Assembly: GCF_032999765.1 (NCBI RefSeq)
Contig: NZ_CP136051.1
Span: forward strand, 2,704,417 to 2,768,416
DNA: 64,000 bases
Direction of reading: 5' to 3'
From: Imperialibacter roseus
GTDB taxonomy: Bacteria > Bacteroidota > Bacteroidia > Cytophagales > Cyclobacteriaceae
Position numbers and translations under genes: made by a program. Positions 16,181 to 25,067 of this stretch are shown piece by piece. Every line of letters begins with the position of its first letter. Within the stretch, counting starts at the first letter, position 1. Under the pieces are notes generated by a model. The model searched no databases, had not been told where the DNA came from, and saw only the letters and a program-made list of their open reading frames with translations.

Positions 16181-17287
16181 TTAGTTTGGTCTTAAAATAT
16201 TGGTGAGGCTTGATCCAACAAATACACCCGCCGTAAAGGGAGCATCAAGGCCTGTGGTGTAGTTGAAGTAGATGCCGGTATTCAGCCCAAGATCTTTTTC
16301 ACCGCTCTTTCCAGTCACTAAATAGACGGGAAGATCTACGGACACAGCTTTTTCATTTATCAGATAGGTGACGCTGGGATTTACTCCCCATGCACCGTTT
16401 CCGAAGATTGTTACGTTCTCCAGTTTCAATTCGGTGTCGCTTAATTTCCCTGGCTCTCCGATAACTATATTCTTTCGGATCAGCGTAGGGCCACCATTGA
16501 AAGGCAAGTAATAATCATTACCATTATTGGCTTTAAATGAGTTTTTGAAAAGCAATACGCCCCTAAAGAGGCTATTGTACCTCTTTCCCACATACACACC
16601 GCCATACAGCGAGGCACTTAGTGCTCTTTTTTCGTCATCGATTATTTCGCTTAGGGTATTGTCTGTGGCGTAGCTGTATTCATTTTTTGTAAGGGTCATC
16701 GTGCCACCGAAAAACCATGGGTTGCCAGATGCTTCATAAAATCTATCTAGTGCTATTCTCTTGCTATCATTGGTTAGCGCCAAAAAGCTCGTGTCGGTTG
16801 GACACTTGTTAACAGAGTAAAAAAGGCATGAATCGGCGCAAGACCCATTAGTATGAAAAAAAACGGTGTCGGTATTGCATTCCTTCAGAGTAAGATCTTC
16901 TAAAATAGATTTTATTGTTACTTCATCCGAAGCTTTCCATCCTCTGTATTGAACTCCAAAAGTGAGTTTACCATCTGATGCCAACCCATCAAGACCAATA
17001 GGTTTCGTGACGCCCGACTTGGAAGTCGGGCTCGAGACTTCAATATTTCCTGATAAACTATTTTTCAAACGAAACCCTAAACTAAGCGCTACCGCTGACT
17101 CTCCTTTTGATGAAGAAAAGTGGATGTTTGATACTGGACTTGACACACTTGAGCTCCCAAAGGGAACGAAAGCTTTCTGGTCGAAGTCATTCGATGCGGA
17201 CTCTTTCAGTTGCTCTTCGGCCTTTTGAGCGTAACTCGTTAATGATAAGAGCGCAATTGCGCATGACATTAGTAGTATTCTTTTCAT
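16181..17287 (-). CDS. Secreted or outer-membrane beta protein of unknown function
   Basis: 368 residues with a clear signal peptide (MKRILLMSCAIALLSLTSYAQ, cleavage after AQ). The mature part is rich in alternating beta strands, G, S, N and aromatic residues. Two pairs of cysteines around 155-170 (NGSCADSC, NKCPTD) may form disulfides. The strand pattern and an aromatic-ending tail suggest an outer-membrane barrel. Its start overlaps the stop of the 86-residue gene upstream by 4 bases (ATGA). It could be the export partner or target of the radical SAM cluster. Confidence 0.65.
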   Translation of the reverse strand: MKRILLMSCAIALLSLTSYAQKAEEQLKESASNDFDQKAFVPFGSSSVSSPVSNIHFSSSKGESAVALSLGFRLKNSLSGNIEVSSPTSKSGVTKPIGLDGLASDGKLTFGVQYRGWKASDEVTIKSILEDLTLKECNTDTVFFHTNGSCADSCLFYSVNKCPTDTSFLALTNDSKRIALDRFYEASGNPWFFGGTMTLTKNEYSYATDNTLSEIIDDEKRALSASLYGGVYVGKRYNSLFRGVLLFKNSFKANNGNDYYLPFNGGPTLIRKNIVIGEPGKLSDTELKLENVTIFGNGAWGVNPSVTYLINEKAVSVDLPVYLVTGKSGEKDLGLNTGIYFNYTTGLDAPFTAGVFVGSSLTNILRPN

Positions 17288-17544
17288 ACTGTAAATGAGT
17301 GAAATCCAAAATCTAAGCCATTGTGATCGAGGGTGGCCTTCCTTGTGTAGGCTAATCTGGAGGGGCTGGTAATTTGCAGATCATACGTATCGCCCATTTG
17401 CCCCTTGATCTGCCATGTAAGTACATGATTGCCTTTTTCCAGATCAACTACCCGGATGCCCGGAGCACGCATGACCTCAACATCGTCTATTCGGATGATG
17501 TTGAAATCTGCCGAAGACTTCAGTTCAATTGTTACTTTTTCCAT
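17284..17544 (-). CDS. Small beta-rich protein, first gene of the radical SAM cluster
   Basis: 86 residues without a signal peptide. The composition predicts a small beta sandwich (VTIELKSSADFNIIRIDD, KGNHVLTWQIKG, DYGF-like tail). It overlaps the next gene by 4 bases, indicating one transcript from here to 14028. Function is not recognised. It begins about 110 bases after the LuxR-type regulator gene, so it may share that regulator's control. Confidence 0.55.
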   Translation of the reverse strand: MEKVTIELKSSADFNIIRIDDVEVMRAPGIRVVDLEKGNHVLTWQIKGQMGDTYDLQITSPSRLAYTRKATLDHNGLDFGFHSFTV

Positions 17545-17654
17545 TTCTAAGTGAAGTTTTGAATAATTCTTTTTATCAAAGTTTCAAAACTTACACGCTG
17601 GAAAAATCGCTGTTGTTAGTGGAAGTGTATCCCTAAAATCAGTGAAAGAGGATG

Positions 17655-18281
17655 TCAGGAAGAGATGAGATGGTGTTGGGAGGCCTTTTTCAGCAGGGAA
17701 GTAGTGTTGTGAACATCAAATTTGACCAAAAGGCTTTTGCGGTGCGATTGCACGGTGTGGAAGCTAATAAATAACTTTTCTGCTATCTCAGCTGTGCTGT
17801 CACCATTGGCGAGCAGGTTGAGTACTTCGAGTTCTCGTGAAGTAAGCTGGATGGCAGGAGTTTGCTTCTTCTGAGAAACAATCAGGGATTGGGTAAAGTG
17901 TTGGCTATAATAGCTATCTCCTTTGGCCAAATGATCTATCGCCAGCAACAGCTCCATCTTACCAGCATCTTTTCTTAGAAACCCATCTACCCCTATCGCT
18001 GCCAGCTGCTTCACCAGCTCAGGTCGACTGTACATACTGAGTACTAAAACCTTAATCCCCGGATGATTCTCTTTAATCGTCTTGGCCAGTTCAATACCAT
18101 CCATTCCAGGCATTTCTATGTCTGTGCAAACAATATCGACCTGTGTCTTTTCAATCAGAGCGATTGCCTCCTTGCCACTCCGCACTACAGCTACTACTTC
18201 TATTTCCAGTTCGTTGTCAAAGATTCCATTTAATCCGTCGAGTACGATCTGATGATCATCTACTAGTAACAGCTTTTTCAT
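17655..18281 (-). CDS. NarL/LuxR-type response regulator
   Basis: 208 residues. Receiver domain with acidic pair D8-D9, phospho-acceptor D54 (VCTDIEMPG) and LRKDAGK, then a LuxR-type helix-turn-helix (LTSRELEVLNLLANGDSTAE, HTVQSHRKSLLVKF). It is encoded with a TPR histidine kinase that overlaps its start by 26 bases. Phosphorylated protein should bind DNA as a dimer. The downstream radical SAM cluster on the same strand is a plausible target, by position only. Confidence 0.92.
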   Translation of the reverse strand: MKKLLLVDDHQIVLDGLNGIFDNELEIEVVAVVRSGKEAIALIEKTQVDIVCTDIEMPGMDGIELAKTIKENHPGIKVLVLSMYSRPELVKQLAAIGVDGFLRKDAGKMELLLAIDHLAKGDSYYSQHFTQSLIVSQKKQTPAIQLTSRELEVLNLLANGDSTAEIAEKLFISFHTVQSHRKSLLVKFDVHNTTSLLKKASQHHLISS

Positions 18282-20169
18282 CCGGGTAAATCTCTAGGTT
18301 AAGGGTTAGCAGCATTCCTTCTGCGGGCCGACTATCAATAGACAGTTGACCATTGTATTTTTTGCTTCGTGCCTCTACATTCTTCAATCCGATACCACCC
18401 TGAACCGAATCGACAATAAAACCGACTCCATCGTCCCGGTAGTTGAGCTCCAGGTGTTGATCTCTCACTGCGATAAAAATGGTTATTTTCTTAGCAAATG
18501 AGTGTTTTAGCGAGTTGCTTATGAGCTCCTGAATGATCCGATAAGTATCTATTTCAATCTCATTGTTGATGCGTGTGTCGAGGCCCTCATGATTGAACAA
18601 GATCTGAATATCTCTATCATCCTCAATGCTTGCCTTCAAATCATTGATCGCTGCTACCAGACCAAATTTGGCCAGCACTCCCGAGGCGAGGGAGTGAGAC
18701 AGGTTACGTGTCTCCTCAAGTGCCTCGGCCAGGAAGTCTTTCAGCTTATCTCCCTGTTCCTTTCCGTTCGTCTCCAGGGTAAACCTGGCGGCCGTGAGTA
18801 AACTTCCTATACGGTCATGCAATTCTCTTGAAAGCCGTTTTCTTTCATTTTCCTGACCATCGAGCATAGCGTTCAGTGAGGTCAACTCCTGCTCCAACAG
18901 GAGCTCATTCACTTTCTTATTGAATAGATCCTTTTCCCTCTGGCGGAGGGCTTTTATCGCACCCTGTCGCTGCTGATAAATAAGTACCAGCAAAATCGTT
19001 AGCGACAAAAAGACAGCCAGCGTGATAAGGTACCCGTTTCGTTCTGCAATTCTCCGTTCGATTTCAGTTTGAGCCTGAGCGAGCTCCTTTTCTTTTCGCT
19101 CTGTTTCGTATTTCGTTTCGAGCTCGCCAATGATTCTGGCCTTTTCTGTGTTAAAAAGAATTTCGTCAAGACTATCGTATAGGGTCAGGTATCTGAATGC
19201 CCGGTTTGGCACATTCAATGAAGAATAAATCTCAGACAGTCGCTTAGCGGATGTTCGAAGAAGTGCAAGATTTTCACTTTCGGAGGCAAGCTCATAACTT
19301 TTCAAAAATGACAGCAATGCCTCATTCGGGGAGTGCTTTTTTAGGGAGACATTCCCAAGGTTAAAATGGGAGCTTGCTAGGTCGTTCTTCAGGTTGAATG
19401 CTTCCCTCAATTTCAAACCTTTTCTGTAGTAGTTTTCCGCTCGCCCCAGGTCATCTTCATTTTCATACAATAACCCCAGATTGTGGTAAAGGCCCGCAAT
19501 ATTAATGGAGTCTCCCTGGGCACGATAGCTCAAAATGCTTCGCTGGCCATATTCTATGGCTTTGGAGGGGTTGTAGTTGTCGTTATCTCTTTCGCTAAAA
19601 AGTAGTCCGATGTTTTTGGTCACCAGCGCATAGGACGAAGCATCAATATCTTCAGATAAAAGCTTCTCAGCTTCAAGATAATTTAAAAGGCCTTCTTCGT
19701 ATTGGTGGCTGTCTGCATACAGATTCCCAATAGCTATGTAATTCCTCGCCAATCCGCTATTGTCTTGTAAGCGAAGGTTGATATCCCTTGCCTTGAAGTA
19801 GTTTGCAAGCGCTAAATCATAATTGGCCATCCGAAAATATGAAATACCAATATTATTGTACGTAGCAGCAATTCCAGCTGAGTCATTTTCTTGTTCAAAA
19901 AGCCCCAGGGCCTCGTCATACACCTGCAGCGATTGAGCAAGCTCCCCTTGGTTTTTGAGGTGAATGCCTTTTTGGCGTAGGTAGTGAGCTTTTTGTGACT
20001 TATGGGGAGTCCCCTGTGATAAAAAAATGGCGCTGTCCAAATAGGCAATGGCTCCATTGGGGTTTGAGTACTTCTCGGATTGGAATGTTTCGAAATACTT
20101 TTGTGCTTTCAGGGAGTCTCCCTGAAAGTTGGTAGTAATTAAAAATAAGAGAGCTGAGAAAAACGGCAT
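18256..20169 (-). CDS. TPR-containing sensor histidine kinase (HisKA_3 type)
   Basis: 637 residues. A signal-like N-terminus is followed by tetratricopeptide repeats (about 40-330), a single membrane helix (about 372-394, LITLAVFLSLTILLVLIY), a coiled segment, and a HisKA_3 dimerisation domain with phospho-acceptor H451 in ELHDRIG. The ATPase domain has an N box (ISNSLKH), DDGVGF and GIGLKNVEAR. The repeats face the periplasm and probably sense a protein or peptide. It is paired with the overlapping LuxR-type regulator gene, a common layout in Bacteroidota. Confidence 0.92.
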   Translation of the reverse strand: MPFFSALLFLITTNFQGDSLKAQKYFETFQSEKYSNPNGAIAYLDSAIFLSQGTPHKSQKAHYLRQKGIHLKNQGELAQSLQVYDEALGLFEQENDSAGIAATYNNIGISYFRMANYDLALANYFKARDINLRLQDNSGLARNYIAIGNLYADSHQYEEGLLNYLEAEKLLSEDIDASSYALVTKNIGLLFSERDNDNYNPSKAIEYGQRSILSYRAQGDSINIAGLYHNLGLLYENEDDLGRAENYYRKGLKLREAFNLKNDLASSHFNLGNVSLKKHSPNEALLSFLKSYELASESENLALLRTSAKRLSEIYSSLNVPNRAFRYLTLYDSLDEILFNTEKARIIGELETKYETERKEKELAQAQTEIERRIAERNGYLITLAVFLSLTILLVLIYQQRQGAIKALRQREKDLFNKKVNELLLEQELTSLNAMLDGQENERKRLSRELHDRIGSLLTAARFTLETNGKEQGDKLKDFLAEALEETRNLSHSLASGVLAKFGLVAAINDLKASIEDDRDIQILFNHEGLDTRINNEIEIDTYRIIQELISNSLKHSFAKKITIFIAVRDQHLELNYRDDGVGFIVDSVQGGIGLKNVEARSKKYNGQLSIDSRPAEGMLLTLNLEIYPDEKAVTSR

Positions 20170-20220
20170 TTGCTAACCACCAATATCATGGAAGTTAGCA
20201 AAACCGTGGTTAAAATAAAA

Positions 20221-20625
20221 TCAATCATCTGGATCTCCGTAGTGACCAGTGCTTGAGCCGTCGTGGCTAATTGTTCCGTCCAAAGGATCGACAATAACTT
20301 GAACAAATTCACTCCGCTGTATTTTATCGTCCCTTTTTATATCGTCGTAGGTAAAATCGTAATAAGATGACCAAAGCCCAGAGTTCCCTTTCTTTGGAAT
20401 TAAAGGAATAGAAATCAACGACTTAAAAATATGTGGTAAATAATACGGATCTAAAGGCGTCCTCCTCCTCTTCGGGTTCTCATGGTCATTTAGTGGAACG
20501 TTTTCATAAATTTCGATTTGGTTTTTGTCAATAGCGTAGTCGAACAATTCTATTGCAATATGAATTCGATAGTATTTCCCAGTTTCATTTTCGACTAAGT
20601 AAGTGTAAGGTTTGTTCTTCTCCAT
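20221..20625 (-). CDS. Hypothetical protein of the protease cassette
   Basis: 134 residues, acidic and rich in Y and D, no signal peptide. Its C-terminal end (VQVIVDPLDGTISHDGSS) looks like a flexible tail. It lies 14 bases after the trypsin-like gene on the same strand and so probably belongs with it. No family is recognised. Confidence 0.55.
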   Translation of the reverse strand: MEKNKPYTYLVENETGKYYRIHIAIELFDYAIDKNQIEIYENVPLNDHENPKRRRTPLDPYYLPHIFKSLISIPLIPKKGNSGLWSSYYDFTYDDIKRDDKIQRSEFVQVIVDPLDGTISHDGSSTGHYGDPDD

Positions 20626-20639
20626 GATATATCGATTAG

Positions 20640-21557
20640 TTAATTAGTTAATGAAATTTTTAGTTCACGAGTAATGTCCTCCATACTGATGCAAAGAGCA
20701 CCTTTTGGGACTTGAAGAGAACGAGTCATAACGCCGGAAAGATCATAAGTGACTTCTTCGAAGACCATGCCGACTGCATTTACCCTGTCGTTTTCGATGA
20801 CTACCAGAGATCCCGAATCTCCATTTCTAGCGAAAGAATTGTCTCCATTATCAAAAGGTTGAACCTCAAAATACTTGAACCTCTGATTTCGTTCCCTTCG
20901 GACATCCACGAGTCTTACATATCCAAATTGACGAAATGTTGCTGGGCCGTACTTGGCTACTTTCTGACCTAGAGAGGGGGCAATGACCTGCTTGGGAGCA
21001 AATCCAATTCCAAGAATCTCGGGTTTGATCTTTGAAACCATATCAGATTCAACTCTGGCAATTCCGCAATCCAAAGGACCCAGGTAATAGTTTGCGTCAT
21101 ATCGAGCAATCAATTTATCATCCCAATATGGCTCTTTAAGATAGATTCCGCTCTCGTGATCTTGGTCATCTAGCACATGCCTGCATGATAGTAGGTACTC
21201 TTTCGAATCTTTGTATACAAATGCTCCAAATGTTCCTTTTCCAACTAAGGCCATGCCAGGTCTTATAAATGTTGCCCTTCTATTGAACGATTTAAAGTGA
21301 GGCTTCATGGCAGTTCTCTCATCGGCGGTTCCACAACCGAGCCTTACTCCCAATTGGTCTGCTAGCGCAACAGTTATGTCGACGCTTTTATTCCACCTCA
21401 AAACCACCTGGATAAAAAAGCCATTGGGATCAAAGCCAATCCCAGTGTGAATGATGTTATCAAAACATTGAAAAATACAATCCAGCACATTGGTGTCGTC
21501 ATTGAATGCTCTGGCCTTGTCAAGCGTATCGAAGTATTTAACCCCCATCTTATTCAC
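20640..21557 (-). CDS. Trypsin-like serine peptidase, cytoplasmic
   Basis: 305 residues. The catalytic triad of a chymotrypsin-like peptidase is visible: H127 in LLSCRHVLDD, D163 in GPLDCGIARV and S248 in ARNGDSGSLVV. No signal peptide is present. Trypsin-like domains without export signals are common in bacterial conflict and signalling systems, often with membrane partners. Here the gene upstream encodes a four-helix membrane protein and overlaps it by 8 bases. The N-terminal about 100 residues precede the protease domain and are unrecognised. The substrate is not predictable. Confidence 0.78.
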   Translation of the reverse strand: MNKMGVKYFDTLDKARAFNDDTNVLDCIFQCFDNIIHTGIGFDPNGFFIQVVLRWNKSVDITVALADQLGVRLGCGTADERTAMKPHFKSFNRRATFIRPGMALVGKGTFGAFVYKDSKEYLLSCRHVLDDQDHESGIYLKEPYWDDKLIARYDANYYLGPLDCGIARVESDMVSKIKPEILGIGFAPKQVIAPSLGQKVAKYGPATFRQFGYVRLVDVRRERNQRFKYFEVQPFDNGDNSFARNGDSGSLVVIENDRVNAVGMVFEEVTYDLSGVMTRSLQVPKGALCISMEDITRELKISLTN

Positions 21558-22110
21558 TAATTTTAATTCCTAAATAGCCTCCGGAACTGATACCAGACAG
21601 GGTCAGCAAATAGCCGTCTATGTCAGGAAAATTTGATATTTTGATGGTTGAATGGATAAACACATAAATGAGCAGTATGGTAAATAATACCTGCTGGAAC
21701 CGATGCACACTTACTCCATTCGAATCTGAAAGAATATCTCTTAAAAAACCCCTGCTACACCCGTCGCCAAAGGCTCTGTTTTTGATTCGCAACGTGGGCG
21801 ATTGCCCATCTATCGACCTGCTCAGTACTGTGGTCCCCGCACTGATGCCCAGCAGAATAGCCACACTTTCAGTAAACTCGACTTCTCCTGGATCATCTTT
21901 CTTTAAAGTCAGAAGACATATGAACGTACAGAAAATGATCACTGCCCATATCCCAAACTGAGTTCTCCCCAAACTGAAGCTATTCTTACCGTTTGGATCT
22001 TTGCATGTTCCGGGATCTCTCAAAATGTCTGTTTTGACAGCCAGTATCCAAAATAGGACAATTGTCAAAATAATTATCAGGATCAGTAATATATTAATAA
22101 AGCCAACCAT
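21550..22110 (-). CDS. Four-helix membrane protein of the protease cassette
   Basis: About 186 residues from the preferred start ATG 22110 (an in-frame upstream ATG at 22158 would add 16 residues and lacks a plausible membrane lead-in). Four hydrophobic segments with SLGRTQFGIWAVIIFCTF, ESVAILLGISAGTTVLSRSI and LLTLSGISSGGYLGIK. The pattern is one I have seen in small accessory-region membrane proteins of unknown function. It overlaps the trypsin-like gene and probably anchors or activates it. Confidence 0.65.
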   Translation of the reverse strand: MVGFINILLILIIILTIVLFWILAVKTDILRDPGTCKDPNGKNSFSLGRTQFGIWAVIIFCTFICLLTLKKDDPGEVEFTESVAILLGISAGTTVLSRSIDGQSPTLRIKNRAFGDGCSRGFLRDILSDSNGVSVHRFQQVLFTILLIYVFIHSTIKISNFPDIDGYLLTLSGISSGGYLGIKISE

Positions 22111-22259
22111 AACCTTTTTTTTTGTGAAGTTAGAATATGGACGACTGCGCAAACACACTCATTTGAGCGAATTTTGAATCCCTAACTTCAGGGATTATCC
22201 GTCGCAATGCTGAAATTACTCTCGCTGTTTCATAAGAATATCGGCATACATCACCGGTC

Positions 22260-22305
22260 ATTAAAGGGGTTACACTTGCAGAGTGGCTAGAGTAACCCCT
22301 TTAAT
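22260..22305. repeat. Hairpin repeat, copy 2
   Basis: Arms ATTAAAGGGGTTAC (22260-22273) and GTAACCCCTTTAAT (22292-22305) are perfect and identical to copy 1 at 13594-13639. The loop differs at only two or three positions. Flanking bases TCA before and ATTTGGCT after are also shared. It is not next to an HU gene here. The remaining gap (22159-22562) shows a short GCCGTC-T-GACGGC palindrome at 22394-22406 and no gene. Confidence 0.85.
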
Positions 22306-22562
22306 CAAAACATTTGGCTCAGCAAAGATCTCCTGCTTCCCAACCTCTACTTTATTTGATCACGTCAAACTGATACCTTTCTGCCATACCTCCGCCGTCT
22401 GACGGCCGCTGCCCAACGCATTCCCTGCCGTACCGACGCCTGACAGCTGAGCATACCGAAAGCTTGGCGATTACCGCACGCCGGAACCACCTACTGGCGT
22501 GGTCATCTTACGGCGGAACGGCCGTCACTGTATTCTTGCCGGGAAGCCAATGAGGGTGTACA

Positions 22563-23756
22563 TTGCTTACGATGTTAAAGGGAATAAGCCAGTTAAAACT
22601 TTTAAATTTGCGACCAGGGCTGATCATTATTCTGCTGCTTGTTTTACTCAGCACATGCGTTGAACCGTTTGAGCCGGAAGACCCCGGTTTCAAGAGTGTG
22701 CTGGTGGTTGATGGCTTTATCAGCAACAGCGCCGAACCCTACACGATCACTCTTAGCAGAACAGCGCCACTCAGTAGTCCTGGCGCTTTGCCAGAAGCCG
22801 GGGCGGCGGTCTCAGTTGCCGATGAAGAAGGGGGAGTCTATCTTTTCGGAGAAACAGCTCCCGGCGTTTATCAGAGCGATCCACGTGTCTTTGTAGGGCA
22901 TGTTGGAGCCGGATATCAGCTCAATATCGTGACTGCTTCCGGGGAACAGTACCAATCCGACACGGTGCCACTAAAACAAAGCCCTCCTATCGACAGCGTA
23001 TATTACGAGCGGGAACTACGCCTCACTGATGTGGAAGGAGAAGTGAATGATGGGATCAGTATTTTTGTCGATGCGCATGATAGCACAGGCCAAACGAGGT
23101 TTTACAGGTACGACTACACAGAAACCTACGAGGTGAAACTTACTTACCCTGGCGAGTGGGTTTATGATCCCTCACAAGATGCCAACGTCATCAGAAATCC
23201 CAAGTTGGGGCTTTGTTATGCAACCCACCCGGGTGGCAACATTCTTGTAGCCAATACAAGTAGCTATGCCGAGGACCGGGTAAAGAAACTTGAGGTGACC
23301 TACGTGAGCACAGGTGGCTACAAATTGAGCGGCCTGTACAGCATTCTGGTGAAGCAATATGCCCTTAGTGAGCCATCTTACCGCTATTGGTACGAGCTTC
23401 AAAAGACTTCCGAATCGCTTGGCACACTGTTTGACCCCCAGCCCTATGAAATTCGGGGCAATATCCGGAAGGTGAACGACCCGGAAACAGCCGTACTGGG
23501 CTATTTTGATGCAGGGGCTGTGTCGGAGAAAATGCTCTTCGTGGACAAGGTAACGCTTCTTGGCATGGACATCCAGTACCCTACCGACCCTTGTATTGCC
23601 CGGCTGGGTTATCCGCCAACCGCCGTAGAATTTGGCCTCTACCAGCAATGGGGCTACCTGATCACTGCCGTTGAGCCATATGTCATGATCCCTGCCGAAT
23701 GCGGCGACTGCCGTTACCATGGCACGCTTGAAAAGCCGAGTTTTTGGCCGAGGTAG
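22563..23756 (+). CDS. DUF4249 family lipoprotein
   Basis: 397 residues. The lipobox LLSTC and CVEPFEPED after it match the usual opening of DUF4249 proteins, which are outer-membrane lipoproteins of Bacteroidota. The body is beta-rich with the family-typical DSVYYE, DPCIA and late Cys pattern (PAECGDCR). These proteins usually sit beside a TonB-dependent receptor, but none is next to this one: upstream is a gap and downstream the convergent ttcA. The start ATG at 22563 has an alternative at 22572. It may be an orphan left after loss of the receptor. Confidence 0.8.
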   Translation: MLTMLKGISQLKLLNLRPGLIIILLLVLLSTCVEPFEPEDPGFKSVLVVDGFISNSAEPYTITLSRTAPLSSPGALPEAGAAVSVADEEGGVYLFGETAPGVYQSDPRVFVGHVGAGYQLNIVTASGEQYQSDTVPLKQSPPIDSVYYERELRLTDVEGEVNDGISIFVDAHDSTGQTRFYRYDYTETYEVKLTYPGEWVYDPSQDANVIRNPKLGLCYATHPGGNILVANTSSYAEDRVKKLEVTYVSTGGYKLSGLYSILVKQYALSEPSYRYWYELQKTSESLGTLFDPQPYEIRGNIRKVNDPETAVLGYFDAGAVSEKMLFVDKVTLLGMDIQYPTDPCIARLGYPPTAVEFGLYQQWGYLITAVEPYVMIPAECGDCRYHGTLEKPSFWPR

Positions 23757-23798
23757 ATGGCGATCGAACCGTTAAGTGTTGTTGCCCGGTCTGAGGCC

Positions 23799-24608
23799 TT
23801 ACGGCACAAACTCATCTACCCTCCCGACCTTCGAAACCAGCTCCTCAAAGTCGAAAATATCCTTATCGAATAAATGGGATGGAGAAACGTTTTTCAAGGC
23901 CGTGAGCATGATCTCGGTGCGGTCGGGGAATTGCTGCTCCCATTGCTTCATCATCTGCTTGATCACCTTGCGCTGCATATTGGGCTGAGAGCCGCAGAGG
24001 TTACAGGGGATGATAGGGAACTGCTTTAACTCAGCATACTGAATGATGTCCTCTTCCTTGCAATAAGCCAGCGGACGTATCACCACGTGCTTACCGTCGT
24101 CTGTGCGGTATTTAGCAGGCATAGCTTCCAGCTTTCCGCTGAAAAACATATTGAGGAAAAACGTTTCCAGCACGTCTTCCCTGTGATGCCCAAGCGCAAT
24201 TTTTGTGGCCCCGAGTTCTTCGGCTGTGGTATAGAGAATGCCCCTCCTGAGCCTGGAACAAAGACTGCACATGGTTTTGCCTTCGGGCACTTTATCAACC
24301 ACCACGGAATAGGTATCTCTTTCTACTATGCGAAAGTCAACGCCAAGATTGGTCAGATAGTTGGGCAGCACTTCCTCAGGAAAGCCTGGCTGCTTCTGAT
24401 CGAGATTCACGGCTATGATGTCGAAGTCGTGCTGTCTCGACTTTTGCACGTGCAGCAGCATGTCGAGCATGGTGTAGCTGTCTTTGCCTCCTGAAAGGCA
24501 CACCATTACCTTGTCCCCAGCCTCTATGATACCGAAGTCTTCCTGCACCGCCCACACCTTCTTGTGTAAGCGCCTGATTAATTTTTCCTGATCCAGCTCT
24601 GACAACAT
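23799..24608 (-). CDS. ttcA: tRNA 2-thiocytidine biosynthesis protein TtcA
   Basis: 269 residues. PP-loop ATPase motif SGGKDS (39-44) and paired cysteines C114/C117 ([11 protein letters not shown]) and C202/C205 (PCNLCGSQ), the iron-sulfur ligand pattern of TtcA. The enzyme adenylates and thiolates cytosine 32 of certain tRNAs, using an iron-sulfur cluster. It is convergent with the DUF4249 gene and stands alone on its strand. Length is close to that of known TtcA proteins. Confidence 0.9.
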   Translation of the reverse strand: MLSELDQEKLIRRLHKKVWAVQEDFGIIEAGDKVMVCLSGGKDSYTMLDMLLHVQKSRQHDFDIIAVNLDQKQPGFPEEVLPNYLTNLGVDFRIVERDTYSVVVDKVPEGKTMCSLCSRLRRGILYTTAEELGATKIALGHHREDVLETFFLNMFFSGKLEAMPAKYRTDDGKHVVIRPLAYCKEEDIIQYAELKQFPIIPCNLCGSQPNMQRKVIKQMMKQWEQQFPDRTEIMLTALKNVSPSHLFDKDIFDFEELVSKVGRVDEFVP

Positions 24609-24678
24609 GCCCGATTCAAATTAGCGTTTCGACACAAAAATAAATGCTGAAATCTGGATTATGGCCAAGGTCAGGTCT

Positions 24679-25026
24679 TTATTTAGCCAATGGGTGCTTC
24701 AAATAAATCATAACAAGCGGCAAAATCATAAAAGGAAGCTCAATGAGTGCTGTTTTGAAGTCACGCTGCTGCAGGCAGAGGGCCACAATTAACAAAAGGC
24801 TGCCAGCCGTGATAAAGTTGCCCAGGAAAAAGGTTCTGGGAAACAGAATCAACACGGTGGCGAAAATACCCACAGCACCAAAAATAATAATGGCATGCTT
24901 GCTCATGCCCCATTTGCCAAACATTTCCAGCATTTTGGGGTCAGCACTTACCATTCCCCAGCCATGCTTGAAGCCCATGTACACTGAGAAAAGGATGAGA
25001 ATTGAATTGATGACTTTCAGTACCAT
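24679..25026 (-). CDS. Small four-helix membrane protein, DoxX-like
   Basis: 115 residues with four hydrophobic helices, GFKHGWGM after the first helix and FPRTFFLGNFITAG in the third. The size and helix layout resemble DoxX-like proteins, but no signature proves it. It is transcribed away from the methyltransferase gene at 25068. Confidence 0.55.
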   Translation of the reverse strand: MVLKVINSILILFSVYMGFKHGWGMVSADPKMLEMFGKWGMSKHAIIIFGAVGIFATVLILFPRTFFLGNFITAGSLLLIVALCLQQRDFKTALIELPFMILPLVMIYLKHPLAK

Positions 25027-25067
25027 GATGTTTTTATGAACAAGGTAAACTATTTCTCAGGCTTTCG

